Source: Aliidiomarina sp047920995 (GTDB lineage Bacteria > Pseudomonadota > Gammaproteobacteria > Enterobacterales > Alteromonadaceae). Taken from it: a stretch of 64,000 nt of DNA. The notes beneath the pieces are model-generated. The model did not search any database and had not been told where the DNA came from. It worked only from the letters and a program-made list of their open reading frames with translations. A program made the position numbers and the translations under genes. Positions 7,929 to 17,188 of the stretch are shown piece by piece; the first letter of the stretch is position 1, and each line of letters begins with the position of its first letter. The stretch is from NCBI RefSeq assembly GCF_047920995.1, contig NZ_JBLRWZ010000008.1, positions 8,551 through 72,550 on the forward strand. The letters run 5' to 3'.

Positions 7929-9272
7929 TTATTCATAGCGCTCACGCCACGCCTGTTCCAATGCAGCATTCCAACTCACATGTGGTTCTTGCGCAGCAGG
8001 AAACAACAACCCTGCCGGTGAATTCCCTACCTCTGAACTCTCTACCTGTGTACTCTCTACCTGTGTACTCTCTACCTGTGAATAAGGCAACACAATAGCA
8101 GCAGGATCGCCCCATATATCTGGGTTTGCTTTGTGCCGTTGCGCAGTTTCTGAAAGTAGAAAATTCAGTGTTACTAATGCGCCCGCACGCTGTTCACTGT
8201 GCTTAGGGATAGCAAGGTAGTGGCTATTAGTAATCGCCTCTGCTCCCAAATTTGCTGGCATGGTAACTGCTGGTATAGTACCCCGTTGAACGCCACTAGC
8301 TAACGCTCCAGGATTAAAGCTAACCGCGATATCCAATTGGCCATCAGCAAACATCCGCATTTGCTCTGCTGCACTGTTGGGGAATGCGCGCCCTTCACGC
8401 CACAGATGGGGGTGGAGTTGATCAAGGTAATTAAACAGTGCGGCTAATATGGGTGCATGGCGCTCAGCATTATATTCCTCGTACAATGCCTCTACCCTAA
8501 CGTTGTTTTGCTCAGGGCTGTTTTCTCTGAGCTCAGGGCTGTTTTCTTTGAGCTCAGGGCTGTTAAGCGCAAGTAACAACTGCTTAAGAAACGTGGTGCC
8601 ATGAAACTCTGGTGGCTTTGGATAACTCACCCGGCCGGTGTTGGTTTTTGCAAACGCCAGCAGCTGTTCAGCCGATACCCGAGCCTGCATCTCATGAACC
8701 TGCGTGCCGCCTTGAGTATCAGCCTCGGTAGCACCAAGCAATGCTGTTTGGGCACGCTCTGATAGCATCAGGTAAAACTGTGCAACTCCCCAGGGTAATT
8801 CTAAATCTTCAGTAGCAACCCCAAAATCGAACTCATATACATGTTCCGGGTTGAGTAATGCACTATTCGGAATTTGCGTTGATAAATCTGCTGTTAATAA
8901 ACCGGCTTCTTTTAACGCATGGAAATTCTTGCCATTAATCCAAATCAAATCAACGGCACTTCGGTAATCATCACCTTGGCTTGCTTGCTCGTTCAACAAC
9001 AAACTCACCGATTCACTAATATCAGCAACACGCACATGGCGTAAACGCACCCCATACTCTTCCAATAGCTCTGCAGCCGCCCAGCGCATGTATCGGTTTG
9101 CTTCTGCCGAACCACCCCAGCCATGGAAGTATACAGTTTGTCCGCGCGCCTCAGCGGTAATTTCCTGCCAGTTTTTCGCTACCGCATCCTGCTCTGCCAC
9201 AGCATTAACTGCGGCAGTAGTAAAGGAAGTGCACAACATTACCAACACTAAACCATACTGAAACACTCGCAT
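7929..9272 (-). CDS. ynjB: ABC transporter periplasmic substrate-binding protein, YnjB-like
   Basis: First gene of the ynjB-C-D-F operon; encodes the periplasmic solute-binding component. The start at 9272 (MRVFQYGLVLVML) follows AAGAGG and gives a clean signal peptide ending near AVNAVA; it begins one base after the upstream TAG. The HGWGGSAEANRYMRW segment and length (447 residues) fit the YnjB family. Two tandem arrays interrupt the protein: NSPELKE/NSPELRE/NSPEQNN in the middle (8503-8564), and QVEST repeats near the C-terminus (8021-8080). Both sit where an exposed loop or linker is plausible. The substrate is unknown; a metal or a thiamine-like compound are guesses. Confidence 0.85.
   Translation of the reverse strand: MRVFQYGLVLVMLCTSFTTAAVNAVAEQDAVAKNWQEITAEARGQTVYFHGWGGSAEANRYMRWAAAELLEEYGVRLRHVRVADISESVSLLLNEQASQGDDYRSAVDLIWINGKNFHALKEAGLLTADLSTQIPNSALLNPEHVYEFDFGVATEDLELPWGVAQFYLMLSERAQTALLGATEADTQGGTQVHEMQARVSAEQLLAFAKTNTGRVSYPKPPEFHGTTFLKQLLLALNSPELKENSPELRENSPEQNNVRVEALYEEYNAERHAPILAALFNYLDQLHPHLWREGRAFPNSAAEQMRMFADGQLDIAVSFNPGALASGVQRGTIPAVTMPANLGAEAITNSHYLAIPKHSEQRAGALVTLNFLLSETAQRHKANPDIWGDPAAIVLPYSQVESTQVESTQVESSEVGNSPAGLLFPAAQEPHVSWNAALEQAWRERYE
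8021..8080 (-). repeat. 15-bp tandem array (4 units) inside ynjB
   Basis: Four consecutive 15-bp units. Units at 8051-8065 and 8066-8080 are identical (TACTCTCTACCTGTG on the + strand). The unit at 8036 differs by one base and the one at 8021 by several. They encode Q/E-V-E/G-S/N-T/S pentads without breaking the frame. The decay gradient from one end is typical of stepwise slippage expansion. Confidence 0.9.
8503..8564 (-). repeat. 21-bp tandem array (3 units) with AACAGCCCTGAGC core inside ynjB
   Basis: The reverse complement of GCTCAGGGCTGTT occurs at 8510-8522, 8531-8543 and 8552-8564, exactly 21 bases apart. Each 21-bp unit encodes one heptad starting NSPE. The 13-base core is identical, wobble bases included, to that in the DUF3301 gene at 17551-17605. 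Confidence 0.92.
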
Positions 9273-9273
9273 C

Positions 9274-11394
9274 CTAGCCTCTTCGCCACGCATGAAACTT
9301 CTCTAACCATGCTAAAACACGTTCTGGTTTGTGCGCTCTTTTCCATTCACCGGCCACGTACTTATTGGCCTCACTCATGGTTGGGTAGATATGAATAGTG
9401 CCCAAAACCTTATTCAAACCCAATTTATACTTCATCGCGAGCACGAATTCGCTGATTTGCTCAGAAGCACGCGCGCCAACGATGGTTACACCGAGAATCT
9501 CGTCTTTACCGGGCTTAGTAAGAACTTTCACAAAGCCGTACGCCACATCATCCGCGATAGCGCGATCTAAATCACTCATATCATAACGAGTTACCTCATA
9601 ATCGATATGCTGCGCTTTTGCTTCAAGTTCATTCAAACCTACCGCCGCAACTTCAGGATCCGTAAACGTAGCACGCGGTATTACCCGATAATCAGCGGCA
9701 AAGCTCTTCAACGGTGCGAACAATGCATTCACACTTGCGTACCACGCTTGATGCGATGCCACGTGGGTAAACTGGTAGGGCCCAGCTACATCACCCGCAG
9801 CATAGATTGAAGGGATCTCCGTTTGCATTACCGCATTCACCGGCAAGGTGCGTTCGGTTGCCACTCCCAACTCTGCCAAGCCAAAACCACTTAAATTCGC
9901 AGCTCTACCAACAGCTACCAACACAGAATCTGTGCGTAACGGTTGCTCTTCACCCTCAACATACACCAAACTTTCACTGCCTTCCTGAGCAAAACGAACC
10001 GCTTTTTTGCCCGTTACAACATGCACGCCTTGCTGTTCCATAGAAGCCGTAACCAGTGCTGCAGCATCTTCATCCTCTTTACTTAACAAACGTTGTTCTG
10101 CCTCCAACACGGTAACCTTACTACCCAGATTAGCAAACGCCAACGCTAGCTCGCAACCGATAGGGCCGCCACCCAACACTAATAATCGTGGTGGTAATTG
10201 TTCCAGTTCCCACACACTATCACTAGTGCGATAAGGAATATCACTAAGGCCAGGAATAGGCGGCACAAACGGCCGCGCACCCGTAGCTACAATAATGGCA
10301 CGCGTAGTAAGTGTTTGTGTTCCAGCACTGGTAGTAATCTCTACCTGCCATGGCGAGGTAATGGTAGCGCGCCCTTGCAATACCTCAACGCCCAGGTTCG
10401 TATAGCGTTCCACTGAATCATGCGGCTCGATATCTTTAATCACCTGCTCTACTTTCGCCATCGCACTACTCAGTTGAATCGGTTCAGAAGTGCCATTGGC
10501 TTTGTTTAAAGCCGCATGCTTGCGGGCGATATTGATCAAAGTTTTCGATGGTACACAGCCGGTGTTCAAACAATCACCGCCCATTTTATGTTGTTCAACT
10601 AGGGTTACTTTCGCTTTCACAGTTGCCGCAATATAAGCCGAAACTAGGCCAGCAGAACCACCACCAATCACGATTAAGTTACGATCAAAAACTTTTGGTT
10701 TCTGCCAGTTCTTCAGCCGCTTTCTACGCTGCAATAAGCTTACCATCAGTTTCGCAATGAGGGGGAAGATACCCAATAAGGTAAACGACAATACTAATTG
10801 GAGTGAAAATACATCACCAAGGCTTTCAATTGAGGCCAGCTGAGTACCTGCATTCACGTACACCGCGGTACCAGCCAACATCCCCAGCTGGCTCACCCAA
10901 AAGTAAGTGAAGGTACGAATCCGCGTTAGCCCCATCAATAAGTTGATCATAAAAAACGGAAATAACGGTACTAAGCGCAATGAAAGAAGATAAAAAGCAC
11001 CATCTTTGGTAAAGCGTTCATCGATTTGCGCAAAGCGCTTGCTAAACTTCCCTTGCACCCAATCCCGCAGCAAAAATCTAGCAGCCAAAAACGCTAAAGT
11101 AGCGCCAATGGTAGATGCAAATGAAGCAATAATAATGCCATGCCAAAAACCGAAAATCGCCCCAACAGCCAAGGTCATAACCGCTGCGCCTGGAATAGAT
11201 AGGGCTGTAACCAAAATGTAAACTACCATCGCGGCTGTTATCGCAACGATCAAATTGGCATCCTTCCATGCCACTAAATCAGCATAATTTGCTCGCAGTG
11301 TTTCCAGATTTAAGTAACTTTGCACATCAAATACGTAAGCCAGTACTAATAAACTGGCCACAACAAGAATTAATATAATTTTCGAAAATTGCAT
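9274..11394 (-). CDS. TVP38/TMEM64 (VTT) membrane domain fused to pyridine-nucleotide disulfide oxidoreductase
   Basis: Residues 1 to about 225 form a hydrophobic VTT/DedA-like domain with several membrane helices and the family motif (GAIFGFWHGIIIASFASTIG, FFMINLLMGL). From about residue 240 there is a flavoprotein disulfide reductase: FAD-binding IGGGSAGL, redox pair GGDCLNTGCVPSK, NAD(P)-binding VLGGGPIGCELA, FAD-binding YAAGDVAG, and a C-terminal dimerisation domain with the histidine region IHIYPTMSE. It resembles mercuric reductase and lipoamide dehydrogenase but lacks the C-terminal vicinal cysteines of MerA, so mercury reduction is not implied. Probably a membrane-tethered NAD(P)H-dependent reductase of unknown substrate. 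It ends one base before the ynjB start. Confidence 0.88.
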   Translation of the reverse strand: MQFSKIILILVVASLLVLAYVFDVQSYLNLETLRANYADLVAWKDANLIVAITAAMVVYILVTALSIPGAAVMTLAVGAIFGFWHGIIIASFASTIGATLAFLAARFLLRDWVQGKFSKRFAQIDERFTKDGAFYLLSLRLVPLFPFFMINLLMGLTRIRTFTYFWVSQLGMLAGTAVYVNAGTQLASIESLGDVFSLQLVLSFTLLGIFPLIAKLMVSLLQRRKRLKNWQKPKVFDRNLIVIGGGSAGLVSAYIAATVKAKVTLVEQHKMGGDCLNTGCVPSKTLINIARKHAALNKANGTSEPIQLSSAMAKVEQVIKDIEPHDSVERYTNLGVEVLQGRATITSPWQVEITTSAGTQTLTTRAIIVATGARPFVPPIPGLSDIPYRTSDSVWELEQLPPRLLVLGGGPIGCELALAFANLGSKVTVLEAEQRLLSKEDEDAAALVTASMEQQGVHVVTGKKAVRFAQEGSESLVYVEGEEQPLRTDSVLVAVGRAANLSGFGLAELGVATERTLPVNAVMQTEIPSIYAAGDVAGPYQFTHVASHQAWYASVNALFAPLKSFAADYRVIPRATFTDPEVAAVGLNELEAKAQHIDYEVTRYDMSDLDRAIADDVAYGFVKVLTKPGKDEILGVTIVGARASEQISEFVLAMKYKLGLNKVLGTIHIYPTMSEANKYVAGEWKRAHKPERVLAWLEKFHAWRRG

Positions 11395-11490
11395 GCGATC
11401 CCCTTAATCTGTTTTTTACACTAACCTAATCGCCAGTGGCATAGCACAGAGCCATTATCGTTCGAAACTTCGGCGTACTGCTGCCTATTT

Positions 11491-13944
11491 TTAAAACCGC
11501 AAACTGAGCGTTACTTTCATGTGCCGCGGTAGGTTTGGCATCACTAAATCCGCACCAAAATAACCCCCTTCAAATACCGGGCTCCAGTTCTTTTCATCGG
11601 TTAGGTTCATAATATCTAACCGCAGCTGAGTATTTTCATTCAGCTGATAACTGGCCATAGCATTTAATTCATACTGGTCACGAATATAAACTGTTGCCAA
11701 ATAATCCAATGGATAGGCTTGGGTATACCAACCATCAACACCAACTCGTAATTGTTTATTAAACTCATACCGCAACGAGCTAGATAGCGAAAGCCGCGGC
11801 AAGCCCTGAATGCGGGCAGTAGAATTTGGGAATGCAGTAAAGTTTGGGGAACCTACACCGGTACCCTCAATCAAATCTGGGCGAGAGTTATCGAATACAT
11901 CAGCCACTTGCCGAGTACCTTGGCTCGCGGTTGAATTATCAAATCGCGCATCAAGATAAGCTGCCCCGATATTCCAAAGCCAGCTATCAGCCATAAAATA
12001 CAACTGCCCTTCCATGCCACGGGTTTTTATTCCTGAATTTGAGCCATCACGATTACGTAAACTGCGCGTTTGCTGAAAAGCAGCAACATCCGCATACCAC
12101 TGGCTATCAATGCTGTTCCATTTCAGGCCCACTTCATACAGCTCGTTTTCGGTAGCGAAATTTAGCGCATCAATTTCATTATTTGCGCCCAATACTGTTC
12201 CGCCGCCCATACTATTTGCAGTAGATTCGGCATAGGCTGCGGTTGCATAGGCATTCATAGTATTGGTTACCTGATACAACGCCGTAATTTCACCCGCAGA
12301 AAGAAAGGTATTGTAGCTATCTTGTGCTGCAATCACCCCTTCAGGCGGCAATGGATCGCGCGCAGAAACATCATACCAATCGCCACGCACACCTGTGGTT
12401 AACCGCAATCGATCCGTAGCTTGCAACTGATATTGCGCAAATAAACCATACTGCCATGTTTGCGAATCAGTAGTATCAGACGTGTTGAAATCAAGATTAC
12501 CATCATTATTGATATCGTAATTAGCGCCAGGAGATACGTATAATCCTGGGCGTAATTGCACAAACCGCGCTTGCTGCTCTGGGGTAAGCGGAATACGCCG
12601 GTTTTCAATTGAGCCCGTTAAATCAATCGGATTATCGGCTTCGGTGGTAAATTGGCTGTATCCCAACACTGAGTTGTAACGCACGCTCGCGCCAGATATC
12701 AGTGTTGCCCGTTCACTTTGCCGAAAGTGCAGCTCTATGCGGTTTTCTGCTGTTTTGGCCGCATCGATAATTTCCACAAAGCTATTTTGGGCAATGTTCT
12801 CGCGCTGCAAGTATTCAGCATAACTACGATTTACTAAAGTAAGCGCATCGCTAACCTCATAATTAAGCGTAGAATGCAGAATATGTGTTGAGCCAGTACT
12901 AATATTGTCGGGGTCTGTAAGTACTTGCGAGCGCGGTATTTTCACAATACCCGTTGGTGAAACAACAGCTCCAGCACCTGGCACAAACGAGCCATTCGGC
13001 TGCTGCCCTTGGCCGGTAATATACAACCCATCATCAATAAGTGCTTGAGTAGGCCGATTTAAGCCAGCATTATCGGTAAAATCCGCATCGAAGTACTCCC
13101 AGCTTACATTCCACTCGGCTTGATCCGATAGCCGCAGGCGCGCCGCCAAAAAAACATTCTCACTGTTAAAGTTTGTATAATCATAAAAACTGTTTTCATC
13201 GCGTAATTCAACACTCAGGCGCACCGCTAGCTCATCTTCGCGTACCACGCGAGCAACATCGGCTTGCATTCCGTAGCGATCCCAACGGCTGGCCGAAAGA
13301 TCAATACGGCTAAAATTCTCAGTTAAACTCGGCCGTTTACTCTGTATATTTACAAAACCACCCACACGCTGTGTGGTTCCTAGCATTACTGGCGGCATAC
13401 CTTTTACAACATCTAACTGCTCTACACTGTTAAACGACATTGGGATACCAAAGCCATTGTTGCCACCTTGCCGCCGCAGGCCATTACTAAACACCTCACC
13501 AAGCTGACCGCGAATGGTTGGTAAAGAGGCCGAAGCGAAGCCAACTGCACCGTGAGTATTCGGTACCAATCGGCTCAGGCTATTCAAATCCGTAATCTGG
13601 CTATCCAGTAATAAGGTTTCACTCAGTGGCGTAATCGAACGACCAATATCGAGAATGCCTTCATCCAAACCAAAAACACCGCGTAATTTCGCGCCTTGAG
13701 GGGAAAGCGCTTCATTCCGTGTTTCACCTATGATTTGTATGCGCTCAATTGGCGCTGCCGCTGTTTCAGAATCACTAGGCTTATCGGTATTTGCTTGCAC
13801 CGCAAAAGCGCATAGCAAGCTTGCAATAGGCGTTAACACGAACCCTTTGTGCATTGCCGCTGTTGCTGATTTGCGGCGCGCTGTTCGATACTTTGGCATA
13901 CCCATTGAGTGGGTATTCTCTAGTGTTTTTCTGTCTTTAAGCAT
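11491..13944 (-). CDS. TonB-dependent outer-membrane receptor (siderophore-receptor type)
   Basis: The 817-residue protein has a plug domain (RIQIIGETRNEALSP onward; VVKGMPPVMLGTTQRVGGFVNI) and a long beta-barrel ending in a terminal phenylalanine (KVTLSLRF) as outer-membrane assembly requires. The ATG at 13944 has a good AGGAAAC site, which gives a long basic stretch before the hydrophobic signal core (FVLTPIASLLCAFAVQA); M31 is an alternative start. The barrel carries an acidic calcium-type loop, DINNDGNLDF. The ligand cannot be read from sequence: no Fur-like site was recognised upstream and no siderophore genes are adjacent. It appears to be monocistronic. Confidence 0.9.
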   Translation of the reverse strand: MLKDRKTLENTHSMGMPKYRTARRKSATAAMHKGFVLTPIASLLCAFAVQANTDKPSDSETAAAPIERIQIIGETRNEALSPQGAKLRGVFGLDEGILDIGRSITPLSETLLLDSQITDLNSLSRLVPNTHGAVGFASASLPTIRGQLGEVFSNGLRRQGGNNGFGIPMSFNSVEQLDVVKGMPPVMLGTTQRVGGFVNIQSKRPSLTENFSRIDLSASRWDRYGMQADVARVVREDELAVRLSVELRDENSFYDYTNFNSENVFLAARLRLSDQAEWNVSWEYFDADFTDNAGLNRPTQALIDDGLYITGQGQQPNGSFVPGAGAVVSPTGIVKIPRSQVLTDPDNISTGSTHILHSTLNYEVSDALTLVNRSYAEYLQRENIAQNSFVEIIDAAKTAENRIELHFRQSERATLISGASVRYNSVLGYSQFTTEADNPIDLTGSIENRRIPLTPEQQARFVQLRPGLYVSPGANYDINNDGNLDFNTSDTTDSQTWQYGLFAQYQLQATDRLRLTTGVRGDWYDVSARDPLPPEGVIAAQDSYNTFLSAGEITALYQVTNTMNAYATAAYAESTANSMGGGTVLGANNEIDALNFATENELYEVGLKWNSIDSQWYADVAAFQQTRSLRNRDGSNSGIKTRGMEGQLYFMADSWLWNIGAAYLDARFDNSTASQGTRQVADVFDNSRPDLIEGTGVGSPNFTAFPNSTARIQGLPRLSLSSSLRYEFNKQLRVGVDGWYTQAYPLDYLATVYIRDQYELNAMASYQLNENTQLRLDIMNLTDEKNWSPVFEGGYFGADLVMPNLPRHMKVTLSLRF

Positions 13945-14193
13945 AGTGTTTCCTATCTAGATGTAAACTCATAGTCACCTGAGGCGGCATCGCAATGCCA
14001 AGCCTATAGCAGCGTGTAGAAGTTCAATGTAAGTTTGATGTGTTTATAGTGTAGCGCGATAACTTATTGAGGTATCTACCGAAACACCTTTTTTATCAAC
14101 CATTCAAGTATTTTTGGAGCGGAACTATTGCTAACCAAGCCTGCTCTTATCAAAATCATGGCCACCGAGCAAGTACAATCAAGGATTACGTTT

Positions 14194-14820
14194 ATGTTTA
14201 CCTTTACTGCTTTACAAGTTGCAACCCTGAGCGCAGGTATTGTTTTTAGCCCGCAAAACATTCTTCGCTGGCCGGAACATGTGTTTACCAAACCCAGCAG
14301 TTATACAGTAATCGCAACAGGTGAAACGCAATTACTAGATGCGCAATGCAAACCAGGTGAAGCCTCTGGGTTGTTTTTCAGAGAAGGTGTTAACTTACAA
14401 GAAACGCCCTGGATACGTTGGCAGTGGCGGGTTTTACAAACTCCCTCGGGTGCTGATGAACAAACCCGTTCAGGCGATGATTTCGCATTACGCATTTATG
14501 CAATAGATGAACATAGAGTATTGCGTTGGCGAACCCGAGCGCTGAACTATGTGTGGGCAAAAGATGCCGACATTAACGATCATTGGCCAAATCCATTTGC
14601 CCAACAGGCGCATATGATCGCGCTACAATCCGGCGTTGTTGAACCACATACGTGGCGGGTAGAAGTGCGCAATTTACAAGAAGATTTCATCGAATTTCAT
14701 GGCCGCAATCTAGATGAACTCTCGGCGCTCGCGATTATGACCGATTGCGATAACACTCAAAGCACGGCACATGGGCAACTACTAGAAATAAGTTTCCATG
14801 CCGAAAAACCGCAAGGTTAA
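14194..14820 (+). CDS. DUF3047 domain protein, exported
   Basis: I recognise the DUF3047 pattern: WIRWQWRV, SGDDFALRIYA, LNYVWA and a late AIMTDCDNT. This conserved family has no assigned reaction. The ATG at 14194 follows AAGGA at a good distance and gives a short hydrophobic start (MFTFTALQVATLSAG) compatible with export; an ATG at 14128 would add 22 polar residues with no ribosome-binding site. It is divergent from the TonB receptor and its stop overlaps the convergent truC stop by three to four bases. Confidence 0.75.
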   Translation: MFTFTALQVATLSAGIVFSPQNILRWPEHVFTKPSSYTVIATGETQLLDAQCKPGEASGLFFREGVNLQETPWIRWQWRVLQTPSGADEQTRSGDDFALRIYAIDEHRVLRWRTRALNYVWAKDADINDHWPNPFAQQAHMIALQSGVVEPHTWRVEVRNLQEDFIEFHGRNLDELSALAIMTDCDNTQSTAHGQLLEISFHAEKPQG

Positions 14821-15614
14821 GTATTCTTTTGCTGAAAAGCTGCAGAAAATTCCTCTGGCAACGGAATACCACAATGTACTAACTGCTGCGTAACAGGATG
14901 TGGAAAACTTAATTCCGTTGCGGCTAACAACAACCGGTGAATATTGAAGTGTTGGCGGAAAAAGTTATTGTGGCGACCATCGCCATGATTGGTATCGCCC
15001 ACAATTGGGTGGCGTAAGTGGGCCATATGCCTACGTAATTGATGTTTGCGGCCAGTTTTTGGCGCCAACCGCACCAACGAATAACGGCTTGTTGCGTGGC
15101 GTTTGCTTACTGCATACGGCAACTCTACTTGCTGTATACAGCTGTAATCGGTAATGGCACTTTGGGCTGCTTTATTGGCATCGGCCATTTTATCGGCGAT
15201 TGCATCAAGCTCCTCTTTTAATGGGTAATCAATGCGCCCCTGCCCTAACAAATAACCCCTTACCACTGCATGATACACTTTGTTCACCTGCTGTTCGGCG
15301 AACAATTGGCCCATTGTGGTGGCAACTTCTGCACTTAACGCAAACACCATTAAGCCAGACGTGGGCCGGTCTAAGCGATGTACCGGAAAAACATGTTGGC
15401 CAAGTTGATCACGTAAAAGTTGCATCGCAAACCATTTCTCGCCGCGTGCAAGCATGGTTCTATGTACGAGCAAACCCGCCGGTTTATCAATTACAGCGAT
15501 ATGTTCATCTTGATACACAATGGGTAAAAATGGCCGTTCACTCTGCATTGCTAAAGGTAATGCTACAGGCAATGCCGCAGATCTGGTTACAGGCAACGGC
15601 TTAGTGTCGCTCAT
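14817..15614 (-). CDS. truC: tRNA pseudouridine(65) synthase TruC
   Basis: RluA-family pseudouridine synthase that modifies U65 in tRNA. The catalytic block VHRLDRPTSGLMVF holds the essential aspartate. YQDEHIAVIDKPAGLLVHR and PKTGRKHQLRRHMAHLRHPI are the flanking family motifs. TruC rather than RluA/C/D is supported by the missing S4 domain and by position after yqcC, as in E. coli. The start at 15614 (MSDTKPL) overlaps the yqcC stop by 14 bases; ATGs at 15623 and 15635 are alternatives with poorer sites. Confidence 0.92.
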   Translation of the reverse strand: MSDTKPLPVTRSAALPVALPLAMQSERPFLPIVYQDEHIAVIDKPAGLLVHRTMLARGEKWFAMQLLRDQLGQHVFPVHRLDRPTSGLMVFALSAEVATTMGQLFAEQQVNKVYHAVVRGYLLGQGRIDYPLKEELDAIADKMADANKAAQSAITDYSCIQQVELPYAVSKRHATSRYSLVRLAPKTGRKHQLRRHMAHLRHPIVGDTNHGDGRHNNFFRQHFNIHRLLLAATELSFPHPVTQQLVHCGIPLPEEFSAAFQQKNT

Positions 15615-15972
15615 GGTGGCCATCCAATAATTCATCGATGGCTTTCAAGGTAAGAATAATTTCCCGATGCGCTTTCAGTTGGCCCTTCCATACTTCAAGT
15701 GCCATTGGGCTCACCGCAATCTTGGTTGGTAATGGCTTTCGTTGCTGCACGCACTGTCGTAAACTTGGGATCATGATAAACTGCACCCATTGATGGAAAT
15801 CTAACGTATCTGTAGCAAAAGGCTGAGAACTCATAAGTTGGGCAGGTTTGGGCATTTGCTTTTGCCATAACTCAGCAGCTTGCAAATCAGCTTCTAGCTG
15901 CGCGAGTAAAGTTAAGGTTTGCTGAGCAATAGATTTTGCAGCCACGGGCTTGTTTGCAGATGAGTTCGCCAT
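15601..15972 (-). CDS. yqcC: YqcC family protein
   Basis: A 123-residue cytoplasmic protein of the YqcC family: long helical N-terminal half (LLAQLEADLQAAELW), then QPFATDTLDFHQWVQFIMIPSLR and a C-terminal LKAIDELLDGHHE. No catalytic motif is visible and the function is not established. It overlaps truC, the constant neighbour in enterics, Vibrio and Shewanella. The overlap suggests a shared transcript with a role near tRNA modification or envelope housekeeping, which is inference. Confidence 0.9.
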   Translation of the reverse strand: MANSSANKPVAAKSIAQQTLTLLAQLEADLQAAELWQKQMPKPAQLMSSQPFATDTLDFHQWVQFIMIPSLRQCVQQRKPLPTKIAVSPMALEVWKGQLKAHREIILTLKAIDELLDGHHERH

Positions 15973-16072
15973 AATAAACGCCTAATATTAACGCTGTGCT
16001 AGAGCTATCTTAATCGATGCTAAAGAGCACACATTTATTCGTAAGTTGAATCTCTAATTATACCGGAAAAGC

Positions 16073-17188
16073 ATGCAATCAATCGATACCCTAACTGATT
16101 TTCTTGCCGTTGCCGGCGCAAATCACGAAGCTAAAACTGAATACCGCATCTATGATCTAAGCCGTATCGTAAAACCCTTCACCGCAGAAGAATTTAACGC
16201 CATTGAAAATGGCGAACGGCCATTCCCAAACCCACGCCAACAGCATGCATGGCTAGGTATTGTATTGCGCCAAAAAGAGCGAGCAGAATCAGAGCAAATT
16301 CATGATCCCTATATTTGGTTTGTAAAACTACCGCTCGATGAACGCGGATTATTTCAGCATGCAGCTCGGCAACATTTCCTCAGTATTATTGTTGAGGCCT
16401 TAGGTGAGAACCCAACTGCAGCACCAACTGCCGAACAAGAGAAACGACAACAGCAAAACCCATATATTTTCACCCCGGATGAGCCACGAAGAGCAGCATT
16501 TCATGCTCAGGTAAGCCATGATTTGCAATTTCCAGCCTCGGTTCATTACTCTGGTGCGCTGGCATTTTTACGTGGCGAAACCGCCACCAGTACCTGGCAA
16601 GATTTAGGCGTGCAAGGCATTCATGATGTTGTGGTGCGTAATTTGCAGGAAACGAGCATTCAACAGCACATTCACACACAGCTTTTGCAGTGGCCTAAAC
16701 CCTTGCAGCAAACACTAATGGAAGCTCTGGAACACGCGAAACTGCCGGCTACGCTTGCACAGAACTTAATTGGCACGTTGCGAACAGTACCTCGAGAACA
16801 GCAAATCATGCTGTTACGTTGTTTAGCGGATGCAAGCCGGTATTCCAACCTGCAAAACGATGTGCAGCAGCTGCTTAACGCCTGTGCACGGGATCTTAAT
16901 ACTACCGGCGGCGATACTCCCGAAGCTGCGGTAGTGAATGATATCCAAGATCTGCTGCTTACCATCGGTGCGCGAAACTGGGTTGCACTTACCGCCAACG
17001 ATAATTTAGAACACTACCTTGGCTTACTTGCTACAATCAACGAACATGTATTTATACAAATTTTCCGTGATCTGGTAATGCTGCCCGAACTTCGCGGGCT
17101 TATGTTGCAGTTGTTCCGCAAGGAACAGCTCTCGCCGGCACTGCAACGCGGTATCGCGGCTTTGGTAGCCCAAACGAGGAGTAGTTAA
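16073..17188 (+). CDS. DUF3549 family protein
   Basis: A 371-residue soluble protein recognised as DUF3549 from its start (IDTLTDFLAVAGANHEAKTEYRIYDLSRIVKPF) and its position next to yqcC and a DUF3301 gene, as in Vibrio and Shewanella. The rest is largely helical, without TM segments, signal peptide or catalytic motif. Function unknown. It is divergent from yqcC, and its stop shares one base with the start of the next gene (TAATG), so those two are coupled. Confidence 0.85.
   Translation: MQSIDTLTDFLAVAGANHEAKTEYRIYDLSRIVKPFTAEEFNAIENGERPFPNPRQQHAWLGIVLRQKERAESEQIHDPYIWFVKLPLDERGLFQHAARQHFLSIIVEALGENPTAAPTAEQEKRQQQNPYIFTPDEPRRAAFHAQVSHDLQFPASVHYSGALAFLRGETATSTWQDLGVQGIHDVVVRNLQETSIQQHIHTQLLQWPKPLQQTLMEALEHAKLPATLAQNLIGTLRTVPREQQIMLLRCLADASRYSNLQNDVQQLLNACARDLNTTGGDTPEAAVVNDIQDLLLTIGARNWVALTANDNLEHYLGLLATINEHVFIQIFRDLVMLPELRGLMLQLFRKEQLSPALQRGIAALVAQTRSS

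Noticed and set aside
7907..8098. Plus-strand frame with NSLP/VYSLP repeats
   Set aside because: It is the antisense reading of the ynjB 15-bp array; the repetition comes from the array and not from a separate gene.
9274..11394. Mercuric reductase
   Set aside because: The N-terminal heavy-metal domain and the C-terminal cysteine pair of MerA are absent and no mer genes are near.
13945..14127. Fur box or siderophore regulation upstream of the TonB receptor
   Set aside because: No sequence close to the GATAATGATAATCATTATC-type operator was found; the gap shows only AT-rich DNA and a ribosome-binding site.
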